Origin: Limnoperna fortunei
Lineage: Eukaryota; Mollusca; Bivalvia; Mytilida; Modiolidae
Length of the DNA stretch: 64,000 nucleotides
Direction of reading: 5' to 3'
Assembly: GCA_944474755.1 (NCBI GenBank)
Contig: OX104113.1
Location: 64,872,074 to 64,936,073 of the forward strand
In this document: one piece after another, positions 23,296 through 35,200 of the stretch
How positions within the stretch are numbered: position 1 is the first letter of the stretch
Layout: each line of letters begins with the position of its first letter
Notes under the pieces: model-generated
Seen by the model: the letters and a program-made list of their open reading frames with translations, nothing else
What the model was told of the DNA's origin: nothing
Databases searched by the model: none
Made by a program: the position numbers and the translations under genes

Positions 23296-26200
23296 CTAAA
23301 AAAAATAAGAACAGGTAAATGTGTGTATGTAGCAGCTTTCATTAACATGCTTGTTCATTATCAATATTTATAATTAGCATCACAGATGTTTACGTTTACA
23401 TGCATGTGTGTAAAAAAAAGTTAGATGATCCATATGAACAAACCTATTTCAAATGGTAGTTAAAAGTAAATATTGTAGACATGCATTGAAATTCATTTAA
23501 AAGTACACAACAATGATATTGACATTGATAAAATTGAAGTATATAATTCTTAATTAACAAAAAAAACTGACAAACAAATCTCAGAAATGCTGTATTATTT
23601 GACATTTTTGTGTCGTCGCCAACACATTAAAGAAAGACTTCATGTCAACAATGGAATGAAGAGGCACTGTTAGGATGCTAAGCAACAATAATGTAGCTCC
23701 CCCTTTTTTTTTAGGGATGGGGCTACAAAGAGGTCCCATTACTCATAATGGAGCAAGCTGGGAGTAATTCACACCCTGGGATTTTATGCATATAATAAGC
23801 TATTAAACTGTTTTTCTAAATTGCTACATACTTTTTAATGTCTTTGAAGTTTAACTTATTTTTCTACAACACCTTATTTGTTACAGAACTGTAGTTTTAC
23901 ACTTTATTCGTAATCATGGCATTGTTGTCAGAATTTGAAGTCTAGAAGTGCATTATTTCTGAATAGATTTGGTAAAAATGTTCATCAAGAGAAAGAATTT
24001 TTGGGTTTATTGCATTAGCTGGAATCAAATTACGGTACGATTCTACTATTCTACACTATACAATTTCAATTTTATCAACAATGCCATGATTACGAAAAAG
24101 TGAGTAAAATTATTTTAATAAGACTATTTAGAAATGTCAGCTGAATGGCGGAGAAAGGAAAAAATATATATTAAACAATGATAGCAGAAAATATGTATAA
24201 ATCCCAAGAGTGTTTTTGCTCCATTATGAGTAACCTAGGACCTATTGGTAGCTCCGTTCATAAGAAAAAAGAAAAAAAAAAGGAGCTACATTATTGTAGC
24301 TATTAGGATGCTCTGAAGTAACGTCATGAACCATAAATATTTGATGCTCGCATTTAGGCTGCACTTATTATTGAAATTGAACTTAATTTGTTAAAGAACA
24401 CCCTGTAAAATTGCTAACAGTGATTTTCTGCAAGTACCAATGATGCTGGAAACATTAATGTCTATAACATGCTGACATGACAAATGTACACTTGAGATTA
24501 CTTTCTGGGTAGATAACTCTATTTGTTGACATCATCCAACAACAGCACCTGATTTTATTAAACAAATTAGTGAGAAATAGAATCAAACACTGTTGGTCTA
24601 GGAAAAAGACACAAAGGATCAAGCACTGTTGGTATGGCAAGACAGGAAAATCTCAGACAGAGCCATCAAAGATTTCTTTTGGTCTCCAACTCTTCAAAGC
24701 CTTGTCGGAGACCAGAAATCTTTTCACTTGGGTGTTTGAGATTTTTAAGTCTTGACTTCCCACCAGTGTTGGATCCTTTACGTTATTTTACTAGACAATG
24801 AATTCTATTTTATCACTTTCAGCAATTTTTCTGCTTTATTATGATGTCCAGCTAGAGTACCCATTGAAAACCCTGACATTGGGCAGGAAAATAGGCAATC
24901 CTTGTCAATTAAGGTTGGATTCCAGCCCACACAGCACACAAGTAAATCTGCTAGGTGCATGTTATAACCTCCACACACAATAAAAATAAATAGTTTTGCA
25001 TGGTTCTAGTAAAGAATAGATATTGGAGTGAACAACATTATGTTTTAACTTGCTAATACAAGCCTCAATATTAGGCCAGCGAATGAAAAAAAAATCATAT
25101 CAAAATTTATTGTACCTGCTTAAATTCATCAAATGAGATATGACTGTCACCATCTGTATCTGCTTCATGTATTGTTCTATCAGCAATACTTCCTAGCTGT
25201 AAACATAAACAATATATATAACAGTCACAGAGTTACCTTTTAAAAAATACATATTCTTGGAAGTGGCGGTATAACAATTCATTTTATACCATTACAGCTT
25301 GACTTATATATACATTAATATACACATTAAGAATAATTATGCAATAAAATGAGCATCATCGCTGAATGTGTAAAATTAAAATTGTTGGGAAAACTGATAA
25401 TAAAAAAAGTTATTATTATCATATCTGTAAATGTTTTCACATACTCCATAATATAACTTCATATGGGGAGTTAACTGTACTTATTAATGATTATATTGTT
25501 GTTGTAGGTGATGATTACAAAATGTAAAACTGTCTGTATTTTATATAAGCTTTTGAAACAAATTATTACTATTATTATATTAAAAAAAATGCTGTATTAA
25601 ATTTACTTTTTATCTTGTAATTACAGAGATTTGTGATTTTAAACAAACCTGCTCTTCTGAGATGTTAGCTCCTACCATCATATGTAACACTGCTAATAAT
25701 TCATCTTTGGATATTTTGTCATCTCCATCCAAGTCATACATTCTAAAGGCGACTATAAAAAAAAGTTACTGCAGTTTGTATGTTTGTTTGTTCGTATGGT
25801 GTTTAACACTACTTTCAGCAATTTTTAAGCTATAGCATTGCTTCAAGTTTTTATTGGGAGAGGAAGCTGGAGTACCTGGAGAAAACCCAGCCTCCAGTAG
25901 GAAAACTCACCATCCTTTTCATTTAAGATTGTAGTCGAGTGCACATTGTCTGCAGTGAGACTCAATCCACAATCTCAGTGTTGACAAACCATGTGATCAG
26001 TAGTAGACAAACTACCTTAACCACTCAGCCACCAAGGCCCTACTGTACAGTGTAAAATTTGGCAAATCTGACTGATCTAAGGTTGAAAAATAGGTCAATA
26101 TTTTGTGCAGCACTGCCACTAGTATGTCATATTTTGCAAAGATTTTTGAACAGGATATCATATACCAGACATCTTTCACTTAGTATGGATTTCATGGACT

Positions 26201-29200
26201 ACTCGATCTTTATCTCAGCATGCTCTATGTCTCAACACTTTTTGTTCTAATATCACCTTTTGAATTTTTAATACCTATTTTTGGTTTATGATGGAATCAT
26301 TTACTTACATTTCAGTTTTTCTTCTCTTGTGTTTAATTTATTTTTGGAAGTTTTCACCTTTATTGGTCTAAATCTGGCAAGAACTTTTATAAACTGTTTG
26401 AAATTTACCTTCTCATCCTCGCTGAAATAATTAAAAAGCATGTTAAAAGAGTCAGCATATTACTCAACTAGATACATGGCACATCCTAATACCTTAAAGA
26501 AATACACAAGTGTGGACACAGAAAAACGTCTCGCCTGCATTCCGCATCAGTAACGAAAATAAATTTCGTCAAAGGCATTACGTAAATAGCATTAAATATC
26601 AGCAGCGGCCTGTATACAAAATATTGTCACCATACCCTGCATAGTTACAGGGGAACAGCCGTAACCCAAAAACTTTAACGTAGTCGCTGGACCGTGAAAT
26701 TGAGGTCAAGGTCAGGTGGAACCTACCAGACAGTCATGTACTATTCATCAGCAACCTATATACCAAATATTGTCATCCTACCATGCGTAGTTACAGAGGA
26801 ACTATCGTAACCCAAAAACTTTAACGTAGTCGCTGGAACGTGAAATTGAGGTAAAGGTCAGGTGACACCTACCAGACAGTCATGTACTAGTCATCAGCAA
26901 CTTATACACCAAATATTGTCATCCTACCATGTGTAGTTACAGAGGAACCGTCGTTACCCATAACTTTAATGTAGTCGCTGGACTGTGAAATTGAGGTCAA
27001 GGTCAGGTGACACCTACCAGACAGTCATGTACTAGTCATCAGCAACCTATACACCAAATATTGTCATCCTATCATGCGTAGTTACAGAGGAACTGTCGTA
27101 ACCCCAAAACTTTAACATAGTCGCTGGACCGTGAAATTGAGGTCAAGGTCAGGTGACACCTACCAGACAGTCATGTACTAGTCATCAGCAACCTATACAC
27201 CAAATATTGTCATCCTACCATGCGTAGTTACAGAGGAACTGTCGTAACCCAAAAACTTTAACGTAGTCGCTGGACCGTGAAATTGAGGTCAAGGTCAGGT
27301 GACACCTACCAGACAGTCATGTACTAGTCATCAGCAACCTATACACCAAATATTTTCATCCTACCATGCATAGTTACAGAGGAACTGTCGTAACCCAAAA
27401 ACTTTAACGTAGTCGCTGGACCGTGAAATTGAGGTCAAGGTCAGGTGACACCTACCAGACAGTCATGTACTAGTCTTCAGCAACCTATACACCAAATATT
27501 GTCATCCTACCATGCGTAGTTACAGAGGAACTGTCGTAACCCAAAAACTTTAACATAGTCGCTGGACCGTGAAATTGAGGTCAAGGTCAGGTGACAGGTG
27601 ACTGACTGGCAAGTACTCATCATAAGCTACCTCTGGACCAAATTTGATGGACCTAGGGCTTCGGCTTACAAAGATATGAAGCAAGATGTCGTGTTTACGC
27701 CGCCGCCGCCGCCGGATTCCCATACATGTCTCGCCTCCAGCGACTTTCGTCGCAGGCGAGACAAAAATTGGACCAATGGTAACAGTTCATAAGTGATTAC
27801 ATGTACCCGAGTACCACACTGTTTTATCCCATGATAGCCATAAACAAATAACATGTGTTTATATTATTTGGTAAATGTCAGAAAAGAAACAATTTTAGTG
27901 ATTGTATTATACAATTATAGCCTTTGAATTAGGTCAATATGAAAAAATATCGACACGAGATCATATCGACCGACAACGAAGTTGGAGGTCGATATGTTAT
28001 CTCATGTCGATATTTTTTATATCGACCGTATTTAAAGGCTACAATTGTTATATTAATAATTGATAGTTTTATGCACATCTGTATATACTGGTATTGTAAA
28101 GGAATTTAGTTCAATGTTTCTTTTGATTAGTTTACTGTTTTTATGGTTTGTCTAGTGTACATCCTCACAAGTCAGGGTTTCTGTGTCCACACGTATCCAC
28201 GTAACCCTGACAAACTTAGCTTGGAAATTTCCGGGCTAGAAGTCACTATTTTGATTGGCTACATCATACCTTGATATAGCCAATCAAAAGCTCGCTGTCA
28301 TTCGCGGCTTGGTTAGGGATATCCTGATGTTGATTGTAAATAAAACAAACGGATGTGTTGCATAGACCATGTGAAAGTCAGTGTATTTTGTACAGTAGTG
28401 TTAATAGTTTGTTATTACCGCGTTATTTATTAGTTGCGTTACGTTTTCTTCCCACTCAAGAATGAGTAAGAATGACTACTGCCAAACACTTGCTTCTTTC
28501 AACCAATTTCATTAGTTGATATTTGAAGGTTTGACGTCATATGAAAATATTCTAGCCCCGGAATTTCCTGGCTAAGTTTGTCAGGGTTTCGTGGACACAT
28601 TTGGACACAGAAACCCTGACTTGTGAGGATGTCTAGTGTATGAAAATTTCACATTTATTTCAATATCAGCAGAAATTATGAAAACTTTCAATTCAAAAGA
28701 TATATTAATGCAATAAACAAGCAACATATTAAACTGTTTGAAAATTTTCAGAATGTATATACTTTCCTAACTTTCAAACCGGAAATAGACACAAGTTAAT
28801 TTTGGTATACTGTTTAAAGGGGAATTCCAAAAAATTAAAAATAGACGTGCAATATCATGTTTTCTAAATATAACTGTGCAACATCACTTTTCTATCAGCC
28901 GTTTTATAAGAACCTTTCAAAATACAGCCTGTCATGTGACAGGTTTACACAAATCAAATTTATCCAAAAATATCAATTAATAATATTATATTATAACTAA
29001 TGCAGGGGAAGCAACTATTGACTGGTACTTTTGCTGCACCGATAAATTTGCACTGCAAACTCCAATTACTGTTTTGTGGGGGTATAAAGTGCAAATTCCA
29101 ATTACTGTTAGCACATAAAATGTAGAAAACCATTAAAAATTTAACTTAATTTGTTTTATTTTATTAAAATGTGAAGATAAGAAAACAGTCTGACTAGTTT

Positions 29201-32200
29201 AATAATGAATTAATGGTAACTGGCAATTTATTATATTAAATAAACAATAAAAATGTTTTGTCTATCACCACTTACTATTAATACAAAAAGGAAGACTTTT
29301 TAAAATTCCAAGAGAAGAAAGACCTTGCCAAAACTGTAAAGTATTAAATGATGAAAAACACTTTTTATTTTAATGCTGATATTAGAACAACATACATTTA
29401 TATTTTAGCTACATATCAATAGACCAAAACTCATTTAATACTTTTACAGACCAAGAAAAAGAAGTTAACGTACAAAATCCATCAGTACCAGCACAAGTGA
29501 AAAAATTTGAATATTTTGGAACTGAGTACAGGGGACAGTTAATTATTTACTTTGCATTTTTTTCCATTGGAACTGAGTACAGTAAATGTAAAAACATCTG
29601 GAAACGATGAAATTTGCTGACCCAGACCGGTGTCGCAAAATCGGCTGTTTTGCTTATGGAGAGCTCTCTGACGTCCCACGCAAAAAATTTTTTTTTTTAA
29701 AAAGCGTTGGACGGCAGAGGATTCTCAGACTAGTGGAGGGCATGAACAAACAATACAATTACAAAAAAAAGAGAAAGATATTGATTTGTATATAAACTAC
29801 ACTAACATTAAACAACAAAAGAAAGTAAAAATTGTAACTATACAGTATAACAATTATAAATAGCAAGTGTGGTTGACTACAAGTATATGTTGATATGGTA
29901 ACAATACATATATAGTTTAGCTATCCTTTCCGTGTCAAGTGCAACAAAAGTAGATTGAAGTTGTATGTATTTTTGATACAATTGCCACCGGAGGACTTTG
30001 CCTAAATTGGAAAAGCTAAACTACAATAAGCCATGGGGATCAAATGGCATTAGAAACAATAAATAAATATATGTATACACATATATTATGTGAAGCCTTG
30101 GTTATCCTACCCGTGTCAAATGCACCAAAGGCAGGTTGATTTGTACCTTTGATGCAGTTGCCACCAGGGGACGATGCCTAAATATGTATATATATGTTTG
30201 TTATAAAATATTTGGTTTATATGGCAATAAAGTATCAAATTGAATTGTAGAAAGCAAATGACAAACTCAAATAATATGTCAAATAAAGACAGCGAATACT
30301 TAGCCTGGTGAGAAACTAGAAAAAAGTAATCCCCCCTGCACTTATTTGACAGAGTGTATTTTAAGGTATCCGACCCATAATTGAAGTCACCGTTTAATTT
30401 TATTTTTCGACCAAGAAATATAGCTTAATTAAATCAATATATCGCTAATTAATGATACAATTTAAATATCTCGTTTTACTATAAGTCAATTTTAACATTT
30501 TTTTATAAAAAAAGTTAGTTACTCAAATAGTATTTCCGATGTTTGCCGAAAATTACCGAGGTCTGCTCCATTGAAAAACAATGGACATCCGGGACACCAA
30601 ATTTGTTCACGTGGTCAATTATGGTCCGGATACCTTAACTGATATTAAAATAGCACTTCCTTAGAAATTGTATTGTGTCTGGGAGACACATATTATGACC
30701 AACATGCTGCCTTGACTAAATCCACATCCAAGGCCCATAATTTTTTGCAAAAACCACTTTACATATTCACTTACCTAAGATGAGCTCAATATAAAGCATT
30801 TACAAAAAGATCCAGGAAAACTATTAATCTGATGAAATGTCACAAGTCCAAAGCTCACAATGCAGATGGATAGACAGAGGTAAAACAATATGATCCTAAC
30901 GGTAAGTTGCGGGAACATAAAAATTAACAGAAAAACAATCAGACTATTTATAATTTTTCATAATAAGACCTCCTAGCACAACCACACTGAACTTATCTAC
31001 ATGAAATACTACTTAACAAACAGGAAAACAATGAAAGGAAATATATTTAAATATTCAAATCATAAACATATGTAATAAACACTATGTCATTCACTATACA
31101 ACTAAATCTACTTGATACTTCAGTTCATAATTCAACCAGACAAACAATCAACCATTCAACATTTCTTATACAATGTATGCAAGAAGAATTGGCATTTCCA
31201 AAAATGTTGATTTAATCAAAATGCACAATATACATGTATTTTGATTCAACATTTCCAAACATGAGATACCAATCTACTATAAGCATGTCTATAAATAATT
31301 AAATACATTACAAGTACTTGCCTTTCTTGAAAAAATGAATGTACGATTCTATCACCAAGTGGATTGATGGCAAGTTCTGGAATACGGAGGAAATCCTCTC
31401 GACTGAAATACAAAATAATGACTAAAAATTATGCAATATTTAAGTTAAATATTTATAATCACTAATCCTACACTTATCTTTTTATAGATCTTGGACAACT
31501 CACAAAAATATATTAAATTTATTAAATTCCATGTGTTGCAGAAACTTTATATTAAAATTTCAAAGGAGAATATCAAATTAAACCCATGAAAAAATTAGAC
31601 ATGAATCATTTGTAACTGGAGTTAGATATTAGTATTTCTTTAATATTCTACTCAAATGATTCTTATTTACCTGAGAAATCCATTTGAACTTTTGTCCAGA
31701 CTTGTAAAACGACTGTATAATCTTATAATTTGGTTTCTTGAGACTAGAAAATAAATATAAAGTTAACAATAAAAATCTTGTTAACACGTATAACAAATAC
31801 ATGTACATCTAAGATACAAAAATAAAACAAAGAACTGTAATTACATGGAAATGTATCTAAAATACATGTGTACATTGTTAATTTGTTAACTTTAAAAGTA
31901 ATAATTCAAACACTTAATATATATTTGACCAATATAAATTCATCAGATCTTCCATGTTTTTTCACTATATTTATAACAGAAACACCATTTGAAGATGTTT
32001 ACTGTGATACTAAGGAAAATATTTATGGTCTAAAAAACATTTTATAATTACTTCGTACAATCGTACTATGGCAACCAAAGAATGACAAATAGCAACAAGT
32101 ATCAATGAAAAATATTACCTGCAATAATAATATGCATATTTTCAGAGGGATTGTCTTTAAAAAAAACCTTTTTGATAGCATAAATTAGTACAATTACTAC

Positions 32201-35200
32201 AAAGATGAACAAACTCTGTTTTCCATAAAATGAAAACTCCTGAAAATCATGACTACTTAACTAGTACACAATTAATTAAAGAAGAAGTCAAATTTAATAG
32301 AAGACAAAAGATTGCAAATGAATTACAAAAGAAACAATTTTGAAAGCAGAAATAAAAAAACAAATAAAATAAAAATATTACTTTTAGTGTATTGAACATG
32401 TTGAAATTTCCTTTTATAATCAACATTTAGATTACATGCTGATAAAGTTTGAGGTTTATTAAAATTCTTAGCCATGGTTTGATAAATGAGTTTATATTTA
32501 TTATTTTTAAAAATATCAATAAATAATATAAAGGTGGATAAAGTAGTGTAAATCGTAAACTACATAGGAAAACAAGTAATACACAAGTCACCTGTTCCTG
32601 TAGATTTAGTGTCACTATAACCAGACATAGTTGTTATATATATTTTCAATGTTTATTACTGTAGCCATACATTGTAAATGTTTGATGTTTGAATTAACGC
32701 CATTTTCAGCAAATTTCAGCTATATCATGGCGTCCAGTTTTTACCTGGGGAGGAAGCCAAAGTACGAGGAGACCCCAGGGCCCCTGACATGCCGTAGGAA
32801 AACTGGCAATCCTTGTAAATTAAGATTGGAGTCGAGTACACCCTGCTCGCAGTGGGAATCGAACCAGCAATCTCAGTGTTGACAGATCAGGCGATCAATA
32901 GTAGACAAACTACTGAGGCCCCTACATTGTAAATGATTTATGTCAGTAACCTTTTGTAAAAATTGTTAAACTTACACTTTCAACAACATAAACAAAAGAA
33001 TGTGTATTGACACAAATTTTAATTTCATTGCCTTACCTGATGTGTCATGTATTGAATGTTACCAGCAAATATATATTTACAGACAACTGCTTCATCAACA
33101 AACAATACACAACAAGTGTGGACTGTGAGCACGCTCACAAAGAGATCCCCCCCCCCCCCACTTTGCTTTCAAGTCTAATTATCTCCCCTTAATGATATAC
33201 GAGGTCAATAAAAATCCTTCATGCACATCTATATATAAGGTACTTCCTTTATGCTAAGTTTCATTAAATTTCATCAAGCGGTTTATGAGGAGTTGCGCTT
33301 ACAATTGATGTGGACAGACAGACAGACAGGGTGATACCTATATAACCCCAAACAAGTTTATGGGGGGTATAAAAACATCTTCATGGATTGTTTAAGTACC
33401 CCTGAGTATAGATGTATTTTAACAATACACGTACCTGTAATACATTTACATGTACCCACTCAAATGAATGTACCAAATGATTTTCAAACTTTTTTATTAT
33501 CTAATTTGATTCCAATTCACAGAAATGATTGCAAAATACAATACAAATATGTTAATTTACAAAATTAGGGCCCCAGGACAACATTGACACAGACCAACAG
33601 TGTCATACAAATAAAAAATAAAACAGTACATAACTAGTTCTTTTTTACAAACATATTAGTCTAATAACAAACAGACATACATTAATGAACAAATATAATC
33701 AGTATTCTATGTTATGGTTAAATAAAAACTGTTGTATATAATTGTCAGAAGAATTTGATGACAACCAAATGAAAAAGTATATAGATCTATAAATAATAAG
33801 ATGTCTTTTTGGCATCATATATTTTTGTTATAAAAGTTATATGCAGCTTGAAGGAGAAGAAATGAGGAATATTTAAACTTCTAATTAACAATATCAAAAT
33901 GTAATGGAAAGCAAAATTACTACTTTTCTAAGAGTTATGAACAAACCCAATTTTGCAGAATTTTATTTGCAACTTTTAAAGAACTATCTGTGAATAAATT
34001 TAATCAAAAAATATGATCATAATACTGTTTATATTTTTTTCAGTAAAAGTGTACAAAAGACCATTATTTCACATCCATACAGTAGGATCGGTTTCATTTT
34101 ATGATCCAGGTTATGCACAAGAATATCTATTGAACATTGTAGAGTAGTGCTTGCCTTGTTAAAGGTCAAAACTGGTGTATTGTTTATATTAATATCTAAG
34201 CACCAATTATTACAGAATTGATTAAATTTACTCATTTTTTGTCTGCATTCTTTTCACTTCAATCTGTCTTGGCATACATGTACATTAAGATGTGAACATT
34301 TTTGCTGTCAGTTATAACAGGATCTATGGTAGTAGTACATGTACTTGCTAACAATACATGTCCAATACAAAAGGTGTACAAAATAATAAACAAAAAACAA
34401 TCAGCAAAAATTTCAATTGCTCATCATTATATCTAAAAGCTTTCTTATATATTCTGTGTGGATAATCCTTAACCTTTGCCCTTTGAACTCCTCTTAATCC
34501 CCTGTCTTAACTGATTGTTGTTTTTGTCTAAGTACTAGAAATGTTGGAGAAACATGAATAAACCAAATAAACACAGAAAGTGTAAAGTATTGTTTGTTTC
34601 TTTTATGATGAGCTGACTTAATCTAATCTGTTTGTACACATCATTAAAAAAAAACATTTGACCCAAAAAAATTACCTGTTATCTCATAACACCTGCAATG
34701 TTTATTGACACTCCAACAAACATGTAATCAAGAGGATTAGTAAAACTAACAAGAATTTCATAATTTAAGAAGGTTTTAGACATATGTGTCTAGTGTTCCA
34801 TATTATAATTTTACAGTCTTAAACTTCTAACAAGAGTTATCTTCTCCTGAATCAGCTACAGATTAACTGGAAAGTGGTCATTTAAATATTCCACACTTGG
34901 TTATCACAATGTGCTTGGTAGGAACATTTAATAGTATGGAGTTTAGATGCTCTATTTTCCTGTCTAACGGATGAATCTAACATTACACATAGCTTTCACA
35001 TTTACTGCCGACGTACATGTAATCCCACCACCACCCCCCCAATCTTATTTATATTTATTTATATTTGTATTTCAAATACGACTTTATAAATTTTGTTGAC
35101 AAAATGAAATCTCATACATATAAAAGGTAAATCTTAAAGAAAGAATATATATTATGACTTAAACCCTAATGTTAATCAGTTCTCTCTCTATGATTAAACA

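Noticed and set aside
26640..27600. CRISPR-like regular spacing of repeats
   Set aside because: Units are ~146 bases repeated end to end without unique spacers, in a eukaryotic intron. This is a minisatellite core of a mobile element.
27598..27792. Frame with a proline run (PPPPP)
   Set aside because: Produced by the GCCGCC tract at the end of the GTCTCGCC element.
33148..33163. Run of C near 33150 as a special signal
   Set aside because: A simple homopolymer in an intron; more likely a slippage tract or sequencing-sensitive site than a functional element.
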